64,000 bases of DNA from Burkholderia sp. NRF60-BP8 (lineage in GTDB: Bacteria > Pseudomonadota > Gammaproteobacteria > Burkholderiales > Burkholderiaceae). This document shows positions 52,901-60,075 of the stretch, piece after piece (position 1 is the stretch's first letter; every line of letters begins with the position of its first letter). A program made the translations under genes and the position numbers. Location: assembly GCF_001522585.2 (NCBI RefSeq), contig NZ_CP013372.1:1984001-2048000 (forward strand). The letters run 5' to 3'. The notes beneath the pieces were generated by a model. It was not told the DNA's origin, made no database searches, and was given only the letters and a program-made list of their open reading frames with translations.

Positions 52901-55094
52901 TCGTATCGATCGTCAAGTCAAAGGCCGCACTCGGCGCGCTCACGTTGCCCGCAGTGTCCGTTGCAGTCACCGTGATCGAGTGTGCGCCCTCTCCCAAACC
53001 CGAGCTCGGCGTGAACGTCCAGTTTCCCGACGGGTCTGCCGTCGTGGTACCTAGCAGTGTCGTGCCGTCATAGACGCTCACCGTGCTACCTGCTTCTGCC
53101 GTGCCAGCAAGAGTAGGCGTTGCGTCATCCGTACTACCGCCTGAAACGATCGCGCCAACAACGGAACCCACATCGTCCGTGATGCTAACCACGACCGGTG
53201 CCGCAGGCGCCGTCGTGTCGCCCGTCACCGTCACCGATGCAGACGGACCCGTATTGCCTGCTGCGTCGGTGACCGTCACACCAATCACCGTCCCAACCGG
53301 CAGCGGGGTCGACGGGGTGTACGTCCACGCACCGCTCGGATCGGCCGTCACGGTGGCATCCGGTGTGCCATCGCCGTTCGTGTCGATGTTGACCGTTGCG
53401 CCCGCTTCCGCCGTGCCCGACAGCGATGTACCGTCCGTTGCGTTCACCGTCGGAATCGCCGGGGCTGTCGTATCGACTGTGATCGCGAACGATGCGCTCG
53501 GAGCACTCACGTTGCCTGCCGTATCCGTTGCAGTCACCGTGATCGCATGTGCACCCTCTCCCAAACCCGTGCTCGGCGTGAAGGTCCAGTTTCCGGAGGG
53601 GTCCGCTGTTGTGGTACCCAGCAGCGTCGTGCCGTCGTAGACACTCACCGTGCTGCCCGCTTCCGCCGTGCCAGCAAGCGTAGGCGTTGCGTCATCAGTA
53701 CTGGCGCCGGATACGATCGCACCAAGAACGGAACCCACATCGTCCGTCACGGTACCGATGACCGGTGCCGCAGGCGCGGTCGTGTCACCCGCCACCGTTA
53801 CCGAAGCCGACGGCCCCGTGTTGCCTGCCGCATCTGTAACCGTCACCCCAATCACCGTGCCAACCGGCAGCGGGGTCGACGGCGTATACGTCCATGCACC
53901 GCTCGGATCGGCCGTCACAGTGGCGTCCGGCGTACCGTCGCCATTCGTGTCGATGTTGACCGTCGCGCCCGCTTCCGCCGTCCCCGACAGCGACGTACCG
54001 TCCGTCGCGTTCACCGTCGGCGCCGCCGGCGCTGTCGTATCGATCGTCAAGCCGAATGCCGCGCTCGGCGCGCTCACGTTGCCCGCCGTATCCGTTGCAG
54101 TCACCGTGATCGAGTGCGCGCCCTCTCCCAAACCCGTGCTCGGCGTGAACGTCCACTTCCCGGACGAATCCGCCGTCGTCGTCCCCAGCAGCGTCGTGCC
54201 GTCATAGACGCTCACCCTGCTACCCGCTTCCGCCGTACCGCTCAACGTCGGCGTCGTATCGTTCGTCGCACCGCCGATCGCAACCGGATGTTGCGCATCG
54301 TCGTTGACGGCCGTAATCGCAGGCGCTTCCGGCACGACCGTATCCACCACGATCCCGACCGTGCCCAGCTCGCTCGTATTGCCGCTACTGTCGGTCTGCG
54401 TCACGGTGATCTGATGGGCGCCGTCGGGCAACGTACCGGGCGTGTACGACCAGTGCCCGTTCGCGTCCGCGGTCACCGTACCGACCGTCTGACCATCGAT
54501 CTGGATCGTCACCGTCGCGTTCGGCTGAGCACCCGAACCCGCGATCGTCGGCGACGCGCGCCCCGTGACGACATTGCCGTTGCCGCCAACCGACTGCCCA
54601 TCGATCGAGTCGATCGTCGGTCGCGCCGGTCCGGTCGGCGTTCCGCCGCCGCTACCGCTACTGCCACCATCCCCGCCGCCGCCGCTGGCCGCGGCCGCCG
54701 CAATGCCGCCGGCCGCGGCGACGCCGCCGAGTATTCCGAGCAGGGCACCGGTCGACAACCCGTCGCCGATCGGCGCATAGACGAGCGCCGAATCGACGAT
54801 TCCGTCGCCGGTCGCCTGCAATCCGGGGCCGAACTGCACGAGAAACCGCCCGTCGTCCTGGACGAAGACGAGATTGTGATAATCCGCGCCGTTTTCGAAG
54901 AACGCCTGCACGCGCACCGTTCGGCCGTCCTTGAATTCGACGATCAGGTCGTTCCCGGAACGCGCGTAGTTGGCCACGTCCTCCTTGTGAGCCGACAGCA
55001 GGAAATTGGCTGGACCACCGGGCGACGCGACGACCTGCGAACCATTGGCGACCGGAACATCGACGTGATTGCTCAATACCGACGAGGAAACCAT
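46992..55094 (-). CDS. bapA: Giant Ig-like-repeat RTX adhesin (BapA/LapA-like)
   Basis: A 2700-residue surface adhesin. Residues 1-115 form a BapA-prefix-like domain (FLLSAHKEDVANYARSGNDL). Residues 116-155 are a hydrophobic/Gly-Ser linker containing AAAG (126-129), which fits the LapG protease consensus. About 23 Ig-like modules follow (157-2345), mostly two types alternating (11 type A, SVYDGTTLLGTTTADPSG; 10 type B, NIDTNGDGTPDATVTADPSG). The C-terminus has RTX nonapeptides (GGAGNDTLNGGNGNDILIGG) and a type I secretion signal. The start follows AAGGAG; a longer frame to 55178 lacks this. The exporter genes lie directly downstream on the same strand. Confidence 0.92.
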   Translation of the reverse strand: MVSSSVLSNHVDVPVANGSQVVASPGGPANFLLSAHKEDVANYARSGNDLIVEFKDGRTVRVQAFFENGADYHNLVFVQDDGRFLVQFGPGLQATGDGIVDSALVYAPIGDGLSTGALLGILGGVAAAGGIAAAAASGGGGDGGSSGSGGGTPTGPARPTIDSIDGQSVGGNGNVVTGRASPTIAGSGAQPNATVTIQIDGQTVGTVTADANGHWSYTPGTLPDGAHQITVTQTDSSGNTSELGTVGIVVDTVVPEAPAITAVNDDAQHPVAIGGATNDTTPTLSGTAEAGSRVSVYDGTTLLGTTTADSSGKWTFTPSTGLGEGAHSITVTATDTAGNVSAPSAAFGLTIDTTAPAAPTVNATDGTSLSGTAEAGATVNIDTNGDGTPDATVTADPSGAWTYTPSTPLPVGTVIGVTVTDAAGNTGPSASVTVAGDTTAPAAPVIGTVTDDVGSVLGAIVSGASTDDATPTLAGTAEAGSTVSVYDGTTLLGTTTADPSGNWTFTPSTGLGEGAHAITVTATDTAGNVSAPSASFAITVDTTAPAIPTVNATDGTSLSGTAEAGATVNIDTNGDGTPDATVTADPSGAWTYTPSTPLPVGTVIGVTVTDAAGNTGPSASVTVTGDTTAPAAPVVVSITDDVGSVVGAIVSGGSTDDATPTLAGTAEAGSTVSVYDGTTLLGTTTADPSGNWTFTPSSGLGEGAHSITVTATDTAGNVSAPSAAFDLTIDTTAPAIPTVNATDGTSLSGTAEAGATVNIDTNGDGTPDATVTADPSGAWTYTPSTPLPVGTVIGVTATDAAGNTGPSASVTVTGDVTAPAAPVVVSVTDDVGSVAGLLTTGATTDDTTPTLAGTAEAGSTINVYDGTTLLGTTTADPSGNWTFTPTTALGEGAHSLSVTATDTAGNVSAPSTAFNLTVDTTAPAIPTVNATDGTSLSGTAEAGATVNIDTNGDGTPDATVTADPSGAWTYTPSTPLPVGTVIGVTATDAAGNTGPSASVTVTGDTTAPAAPVVVSVTDDVGSVVGAIVSGASTDDATPTLAGTAEAGSTVSVYDGATLLGTTTADPSGNWTFTPSTALGEGAHSLSVTATDTAGNVSAPSTAFNLTVDTTAPAIPTVNATDGTSLSGTAEAGATVNIDTNGDGTPDATVTADPSGAWTYTPSTPLPVGTVIGVTATDAAGNTGPSASVTVTGDTTAPAAPVVVSVTDDVGSVVGAIVSGASTDDATPTLAGTAEAGSTVSVYDGTTLLGTTTADPSGNWTFTPSTALGEGAHSLSVTATDTAGNVSAPSTAFNLTVDTTAPATPTVNATDGTSLSGTAEAGATVNIDTNGDGTPDATVTADPSGAWTYTPSTPLPVGTVIGVTVTDAAGNTGPSASVTVTGDTTAPAAPVVVSVTDDVGSVVGAITSGGATDDATPTLSGTAEAGSTVSVYDGTTLLGTTTADPSGNWTFTPTTALGEGAHSLSVTATDTAGNVSAPSTAFNLTVDTTAPAIPTVNATDGTSLSGTAEAGATVNIDTNGDGTPDATVTADPSGAWTYTPSTPLPVGTVIGVTATDAAGNTGPSASVTVTGDTTAPAAPIIGTVTDDVGSVVGAIVSGGTTDDATPTLSGTAEAGSTVSVYDGTTLLGTTTADPSGNWTFTPSTGLGEGAHAITVTATDTAGNVSAPSASFAITVDTTAPAIPTVNATDGTSLSGTAEAGATVNIDTNGDGTPDATVTADPSGAWTYTPSTPLPVGTVIGVTVTDAAGNTGPSASVTVTGDTTAPAAPIIGTVTDDVGSVLGAIVSGASTDDATPTLAGTAEAGSTVSVYDGTTLLGTTTADPSGNWTFTPSTGLGEGAHAITVTATDTAGNVSAPSASFAITVDTTAPAIPTVNATDGTSLSGTAEAGATVNIDTNGDGTPDATVTADPSGAWTYTPSTPLPVGTVIGVTATDAAGNTGPSASVTVTGDTTAPAAPVVVSITDDVGSVVGAIVSGGSTDDATPTLAGTAEAGSTVSVYDGTTLLGTTTADPSGNWTFTPTTALGEGAHSLTVTATDTAGNVSAPSTAFNLTVDTTAPAIPTVNATDGTSLSGTAEAGATVNIDTNGDGTPDATVTADPSGAWTYTPSTPLPIGTVIGVTATDAAGNTGPSASVTVADLTAPAAPIIATVTDDIGSITGLLTTGATTDDTTPTLAGTAEAGSTVSVYDGTLLLGTTTADPSGNWTFTPTTGLGEGAHSLTVTATDTAGNVSAPSASFAVTVDTTAPTATATLTTLTDNTGVPNDWITGDTTPTLGGTLNAALGAGEVVQVSLDGGAHWTNATVSGTNWTWYTQGVLSAADYTATVRVVDAAGNLGPTTSQLFTIDPNVAPVVSAQSSGNLLGIIGANLLNLIDFSTQQAFSASDYNNNLDHVTLHYGGLIGLGALQFNANQALANELGLHFNVVNNPGILGLIGPSSDLTITAADGGTIDNLKLNEFLGSITLNGGLISISALDSVTISATDKTGLSASATAGQLLNANLLGSTQSTSIIEGTSGSDTVTGTSGNDRLYGYGGDDVLNGGDGNDLLRGGAGNDTLNGGNGNDILIGGAGNDTLTGGAGTDVFLWEVVGADNTGGNGQDVITDFQLASGPNDTSGDKIDLSKLLVGYTADADGPAHYVDGVPTIDAGDTIGQFLSVTNVGADTVISIDRDGAGTAFGSETLVTLNNVTTNLETLLANQQIIV
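48353..54335. repeat. Tandem 567-bp DNA repeat array inside the adhesin gene
   Basis: About ten copies of a 189-codon unit (one type A plus one type B Ig module) run in register at 567-bp spacing, plus a final type A. Long stretches are identical between copies, for example around 49485-49700, 50052-50267 and 53455-53680. Copies differ in mosaic fashion in a few short variable spots. Confidence 0.9.
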
Positions 55095-56227
55095 TGCCCG
55101 ACTCCTTGTAGATAGGGATGACAAACCTGGCCCGTCGCCGACGGGCAAACGTTCAACCAAACGGGCGCGACGGGGCACGACGCGATTTCGCGCCGCTGCG
55201 AATCGGGTATCCGGCTCGCGCGGGACGCAACGAGCCGCTAGCCCACCCGAGGCGGTCTATAACGGAAAAGGAAGAAAGGAGCCGGGGCTGCTATGGAATC
55301 AGGGGCGAGTCCAGACGGCCGGAACAGCCGTTCGCCCTACGTGCCAGGCAATGGCCCGACACGGCGCGCCACCCCGCCGGACGTAAGTGTCTGATGGCCC
55401 TCGTGCCGCGGATTTTCTCCGTACGGCGATTTTTTGTTTGATATTGGATCTGCATCTCTACCGCCCTCGCCATATTAGTTATTTCCTTTTATCGCGAATA
55501 ACCAACGATTCGCTTGATCAGAGCGAATTGTCGCGGTGCACCATTACTCTCTTTTATGTTACCGCTCGTGCCTGCATTTAGATTACACCGGTCTTTCACG
55601 TACATCATTGCACTCCGTTGGAGCTTTTACAAATATTTTCAGTCTTTCGCGCATATATTTTTCTCTCATCATAAAAAGATGAACAATTTGCAGGATTGAT
55701 TCGACGAATTCGTTGCCAAGACAATGATTCATCGCGACAGGGTTATCTCGAAAAGCCCGGCCCGCTTGGGCCCGTGCCCACTTCAGCGGAAGGAAAGCAA
55801 GAGCAGATTTCGGTATGCAACTGTATTGAGATCGCGCATCCTGATGCATCGCATCCACCTATAAACCTCGTCGGCAAAAAGGATTTTCCGGAAACCTAGA
55901 GACATCCCCGGCATCTCCGAACCCGACACCTATTTCTGCCGAGCACTGGCATCCAATTCAGCCTTCGCCGTAACGATATTCATTCACACCGAAAACCAGC
56001 CTCCCCAAACCGACCCAGCGAATCCGAAAAGGAAATAAATAACGAGGTTTTGGCGGAATTGAATCCTCGCTACAAATAATCGACGCGCATGCGGTCCGCG
56101 CACCGGCCATCGCCGGCATCGCGCCGACACGCGTGCGTGGACGGCGGTCCTGAATTACCATCGTGCATCCTCACGCGGCGGGCTTGGCCGTCGTCGGTTC
56201 AAGCCCGATATCCCGGATCAATCGATC
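55095..56227. other. Long AT-rich non-coding region upstream of the adhesin gene
   Basis: About 1.1 kb without a convincing gene. From roughly 55400 to 56090 the base composition drops well below the window's level (by eye, 42-48% GC). Candidate elements on the minus strand include TAATAT near 55470, the dyad at 55505, a GCCCGTC/GACGGGC hairpin (55130-55146) 36 bases before the adhesin ATG, and ACGAATTCGT (55704-55713). A 91-codon minus frame at 55583-55858 lacks a ribosome-binding site and recognisable content. Confidence 0.55.
55505..55531. promoter_or_regulatory. Large dyad upstream of the adhesin gene (candidate operator)
   Basis: ACGATTCGCT (55505-55514) and AGCGAATTGT (55522-55531) are inverted repeats matching at 9 of 10 positions around TGATCAG. 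It sits about 410 bases before the adhesin start in the AT-rich region, near -10-like sequences facing the gene. Confidence 0.5.
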
Positions 56228-56965
56228 GTGCTCGCTCTCGTCATCGTCGCCGGCCTGTGGGCCGGCCTCCAGAACGCCCTCGCGGGCGGCGGTTCGTTCG
56301 TCACGCTGCCCGCGTTGATCGTGTCGGGAATGTCGCCGCTCGCGGCCAACATCACGTCGACGGTCGCACTGTTCCCCGGCCAGGTCACCACGGGCTGGGC
56401 CAGCCGGAACATGGTGAGCGGCGTGGGCAAGCTGCCGTTTCGCGCACTGTTCACGATCAGCGTGGCCGGCGGCGCGCTCGGCGGCCTGCTGCTGCTGAAA
56501 ACGCCGTCGTCGATCTTCTCGCAGTTGGTGCCGTGGCTCGTGCTGTTCGCGACGATCGTGTTCGCATGGGGCAGTTTCTTCCGCAAACCGGACACTGGCG
56601 CGCAACATCTCGGCCCCGTCGCGACCGGGGTCGCGCAGTTCCTGATCGCGGTCTACGGCGGCTACTTCGGCGGCGGCATCGGGTTCCTGATGATGGCCGC
56701 GCTGACGATGGCCGGCCTGCCGCCTCGCCGCGCGATGTCGACCAAGAACGCGCTGGCGGGCGTGATGAACGCGTCGGCGGTCGTGCTGTTCCTCACGTCG
56801 CCGCACCTGCACTGGCGCGCGGCGATCGCGCTCGGCGGCGGCGCGATCGTCGGCGGCCTGCTCGGCGCGTGGGCGCTGCATCGCGTGAACGAACGCGTGC
56901 TGCGGATCGCGATCGTCTGCATCGGCGCGCTGCTGACCGTCGGGTTGTTCGTCAAACCGATCTGA
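56228..56965 (+). CDS. TauE/SafE-family membrane permease
   Basis: A 245-residue inner-membrane protein of the TauE/SafE (sulfite exporter) family with 7-8 hydrophobic helices. Family repeats are visible: GGGSFVTLPALIVSGMSPLAAN in the first half and GGYFGGGIGFLMMAALTMAGLPPRRAMSTKN in the second. The frame opens with GTG and has no upstream in-frame ATG, so the start is uncertain. The substrate is likely an organosulfur or sulfite anion by family, but not shown. It stands alone. Confidence 0.85.
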   Translation: MLALVIVAGLWAGLQNALAGGGSFVTLPALIVSGMSPLAANITSTVALFPGQVTTGWASRNMVSGVGKLPFRALFTISVAGGALGGLLLLKTPSSIFSQLVPWLVLFATIVFAWGSFFRKPDTGAQHLGPVATGVAQFLIAVYGGYFGGGIGFLMMAALTMAGLPPRRAMSTKNALAGVMNASAVVLFLTSPHLHWRAAIALGGGAIVGGLLGAWALHRVNERVLRIAIVCIGALLTVGLFVKPI

Positions 56966-57254
56966 GCCCACGCTCGTCCCTGCCGCGATCGCGGCAATTG
57001 ATGAGCAAACCGCAAGACGTCTTTCGCATATCTCGTTTGCCGTCGCGACGGTGCCCGACCACAATCCGGGTTGTCGCGATCGTCGCCCTCTCGCGGGCGC
57101 TGACCGGCACACCGCGGCCGTCATTTCGATTCACCGCCGGCGGTCCGGCACATCGCGTCACCCCACGCTCCCTCGACATCGGCGCCCGTGCGGCAGAACG
57201 CTTGCCGACGCGCCGTCCGATACGTTCCCGGCCAACAATAACTAGAGGTAGGAG

Positions 57255-58634
57255 ATGCAGCACAACTCGTTGAGGCAAAGCCTCAAGCAACGGCACATCA
57301 CGATGATCGCGCTCGGTGGCGTGATCGGCGCGGGCCTGTTCGTCGGCTCCGGCGCGATCATCGCAACGGCCGGCCCCGCGGCGATCCTGTCGTACCTGAT
57401 CGGCGGCGTGATCGTCACGCTGGTCATGTTCATGCTCGGCGAAATGGCGTCCCGCAATCCCGACAGCGGCTCGTTCTCCACGTACGCGAGCAGCTATCTC
57501 GGCGAATGGGCCGGCTTCGCGGTCGGCTGGCTGTACTGGTTCAAATCGATGATGACGATCACCGTCGAAGCGATCCTGCTCGGCGCGATCCTCCACGATT
57601 TCCTGCCGTGGCTGCCTGTGTGGGGCGGCGCGCTGTTCATGCTCGTCACGCTGATCGCGAGCAACGCCTACTCGGTGCGCTCGTTCGGCGAAGCCGAATA
57701 CTGGCTGTCGTTCGCGAAGGTCGCGACGATCGTCGTCTTCATGGCGCTCGGCGCATCGATCCTGCTCGGCTTCCAGCCGCGCATTCCCGCACCGGGGCTC
57801 GTGAACCTAACCGATCACGGCGGCTTCATGCCGAACGGCATCTCGCCCGTGCTCGCCGGCGTGATGGTGGTGATCTTCTCGCTCGGCGGCAGCGAGATCG
57901 CGGCCGTGGCCGCGGGCGAATCGGAAAACCCGCGCAGGAACGTGATCCGCGCGATCAAGAGCGTGATCGTGCGCGTGATGGTGTTCTACGTCGGCTCGGT
58001 GTCGATCCTGATCCTGTGCATGCCGTGGACCGACAAGGTCAACCTGAAATCGCCGTACGTGTCGCTGTTCGGCATGGCGGGCTTCACGGCGGCGGCCGTC
58101 GCGATGAAGATCGTGCTGTTCGTGTCGTTCATGTCCGTGATGAACTCGTTCCTGTTCTCGAACTCGCGCATGCTGTTCTCGCTGAGCCAGCGCGGCCACG
58201 CGCCGGCGATGTTCGGCCGCACCAACGCGAAGGGTGTGCCGATGAACGCGCTCGTGCTGTGCCTCGCCATCTGCGTGTCGATCCTCGGGATTCACTTCGT
58301 GAGCGGCGGCGATCTGTTCCTGATGCTCGCGAAGAGCAGCGGCGCGTTCGTGATGATCGTGTGGATCTTCATCGTCGTCGCGCACTTCGCGATGCGCCGG
58401 CAGACGCGGCACGAGCAACGCGACCCGACGGCGTTCCGCGCGTGGTTCTATCCGGTGTCGAACTGGGTCGCGCTGCTGGCGCTCGTCGCCGTGCTGGGGT
58501 CGCAGGCGTTCAATCCGGATTCGCGCTTCCAGTTCTGGTTCACGGTGCTGACGGCGCTCGCGATCGTCGCGGCGTACTTCTTGCGGCGCAAGCAGCCGTC
58601 ATTCGGGCAGGCAGCCGGCGCGAAGAGCCGCTGA
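57255..58634 (+). CDS. Amino acid permease (APC superfamily, AAT/GABA-permease type)
   Basis: A 459-residue 12-TM transporter: LKQRHITMIALGGVIGAGLFVGSGAIIATAGPAAILSYLIGG is the family's N-terminal signature, followed by MFMLGEMASRNPDSGSFSTYAS and NSRMLFSLSQRGHAPAMFGRTN. The group includes GabP, AnsP, CycA and AroP; GabP-like spacing is closest, but the substrate is not decidable here. GAGGTAGGAG precedes the ATG. No catabolic genes lie nearby to hint at the substrate. Confidence 0.9.
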   Translation: MQHNSLRQSLKQRHITMIALGGVIGAGLFVGSGAIIATAGPAAILSYLIGGVIVTLVMFMLGEMASRNPDSGSFSTYASSYLGEWAGFAVGWLYWFKSMMTITVEAILLGAILHDFLPWLPVWGGALFMLVTLIASNAYSVRSFGEAEYWLSFAKVATIVVFMALGASILLGFQPRIPAPGLVNLTDHGGFMPNGISPVLAGVMVVIFSLGGSEIAAVAAGESENPRRNVIRAIKSVIVRVMVFYVGSVSILILCMPWTDKVNLKSPYVSLFGMAGFTAAAVAMKIVLFVSFMSVMNSFLFSNSRMLFSLSQRGHAPAMFGRTNAKGVPMNALVLCLAICVSILGIHFVSGGDLFLMLAKSSGAFVMIVWIFIVVAHFAMRRQTRHEQRDPTAFRAWFYPVSNWVALLALVAVLGSQAFNPDSRFQFWFTVLTALAIVAAYFLRRKQPSFGQAAGAKSR

Positions 58635-58667
58635 CGAGCGGGACGCCGACCGGCGCGCGCGTTCCGT

Positions 58668-59246
58668 TCAGCCGAACGGCCGCACGCCGATCAGCGGGCC
58701 GTGCAGGAACAGCGCGAACACGGCCCAGGCGACGAGCCCGGCGGCAACAGCCGCGACGTCGCCGGCCAGTCGGCCGGCCGGATAGCGGACACCGTCGCGG
58801 CGATCCCGCGCACGCGACACGACAAAATCGACGATCGACCACACGAAGAACGCACCGAACAGCACGACCGCGTGCACGGTGCCGTTCACGAGCAGGTGCG
58901 CCACCGCCCAGACCATCACGCCGGCCAGCATCGGATGCCCGACGAGCGTCTTGATCCGGTTGCGCGGCACATACGACGCGGCGATCAGCACGAACGCGAC
59001 CGCGGTCAGCATGCCCGTCAGGTGGCGCACGCCGAGCGGCGACACCCACAGCAACGTCGCGCCCGTGCGGGCGATTCCGTACCCCCAGATGATCAACGCG
59101 AAGCCGACGATCGACGCGATCGCGTAACCGCCCTTCCAGCCCCGCTCGCCGATCCGCTCGATCATCGCGGACCGCCAGCCGTCGGCGAAGATCCGGATCG
59201 AATGCACACCGAGGAAGATCGCTAAACCGAGAATCAGGACGAGCAT
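58668..59246 (-). CDS. NnrU-family membrane protein
   Basis: A 192-residue protein with about six hydrophobic helices. The NnrU family pattern is clear: MLVLILGLAIFLGVHSIRIFADGWR, the helix with WVSPLGVRHLTGMLTAVAF, and VGHPMLAGVMVWAVAHLLVNGTV. NnrU members sit near denitrification or isoprenoid genes and may be methyltransferase-like, but function is unsettled. No nitrogen-oxide gene is nearby. It is convergent with the amino-acid permease. Confidence 0.85.
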   Translation of the reverse strand: MLVLILGLAIFLGVHSIRIFADGWRSAMIERIGERGWKGGYAIASIVGFALIIWGYGIARTGATLLWVSPLGVRHLTGMLTAVAFVLIAASYVPRNRIKTLVGHPMLAGVMVWAVAHLLVNGTVHAVVLFGAFFVWSIVDFVVSRARDRRDGVRYPAGRLAGDVAAVAAGLVAWAVFALFLHGPLIGVRPFG

Positions 59247-59511
59247 CGGCTGTCTCCGTCTGGAATGATGAGTGGGGAAGCGTTCCGCGCGGCGTCCGGT
59301 GCGCCGTTCGCGGGGCCGGCGGCGAGGCCGGCGCAGGTCGCGCGAGGCACGGGCGCAACCCGCGCCGATCATAAACGCCGGGGCCGTCGTTGTGAAGCCT
59401 GCACGATGTGCGGTGCGTCAAGCTCGGTGCGTGCGTGCGCCGGGTCGTGCGGGTATGCCCGAAAGAAAGGAAAACGAAAAATCGCGCGGCTGTCGCGCCG
59501 CGCGGTCGGTA

Positions 59512-60075
59512 CTACGTCTGCTTGCGCTTCGCCGCAGGCTTCGCGGCCTGCGCCCGTGACGATTTCAAGGCCGGTTCCGCTTTCCGCGCCGACGCCGGCT
59601 TCGATGCGGATTTCGCCGCTGGACCGGACACCTTTTTCGACGCCGGTTTCGATGCGGGCTTCGCTGCAGCTTTCGGCGCGGCTTTCGCTCCTGCCGCGGA
59701 TACCGTCTTCGACGCCCCCCTCGCCTTGCGCTTCGGCGGCCCGGCCAGCAGCGCCGCGCGATACGCGCTGCGGCACCAGTCGAACAGCGCGCCCGCATCC
59801 TCGAGCACGTCGGCCGGTGTCTCGTAATAGCCCTCGAGAGAGACGGTGCGCGTGGGCCGCGCATACGAGAACGGCCCCATCCCCGCCGCGACGAACGCCG
59901 GGCGGTTCACATCGTCGACGCGCAGGAACAGCGACCCGCGCGACATGAAGCCGAACATCACGCCGTCGAGCCGCAAGGCCACACCGCTGAAGAACCGTGC
60001 GACGGCGACCGTACCGAGCGGCGCAAGCTGATACGCGATTTCCTCGCCGTGTGCCTTCTCCGCCTGCCAGCTCAT
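59512..60075 (-). CDS. TfoX N-terminal-domain protein with histone-H1-like tail
   Basis: A 187-residue protein. The N-terminal TfoX domain (about 5-105) has VARFFSGVALRLDGVMFGFMSRGSLFLRVDDVNRPAF and FSYARPTRTVSLEGYYETP. The C-terminal 75 residues are almost only Ala, Lys, Pro and Ser in AAKPASKPASKK-type repeats, like bacterial histone H1 homologues that bind DNA without sequence preference. There is no second (C-terminal) TfoX domain. The start overlaps the dehydrogenase stop by ATGA, so the two are coupled. A role in DNA uptake or nucleoid binding is possible. Confidence 0.82.
   Translation of the reverse strand: MSWQAEKAHGEEIAYQLAPLGTVAVARFFSGVALRLDGVMFGFMSRGSLFLRVDDVNRPAFVAAGMGPFSYARPTRTVSLEGYYETPADVLEDAGALFDWCRSAYRAALLAGPPKRKARGASKTVSAAGAKAAPKAAAKPASKPASKKVSGPAAKSASKPASARKAEPALKSSRAQAAKPAAKRKQT

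Noticed and set aside
48550..54207. Series of plus-strand 185-codon and longer frames, evenly spaced
   Set aside because: They are antisense shadows of the 567-bp adhesin repeat; their spacing equals the repeat period, and the minus frame carries the Ig, RTX and secretion motifs.
55130..55175. GGGCAAACG-type sequence suggesting a GEMM c-di-GMP riboswitch near the adhesin start
   Set aside because: The match is short, lies on the strand opposite the gene and lacks the second conserved GEMM block.
55583..55858. 91-codon minus-strand frame upstream of the adhesin
   Set aside because: No ribosome-binding site, no recognisable content, and it sits in AT-rich DNA where regulatory function is more likely.
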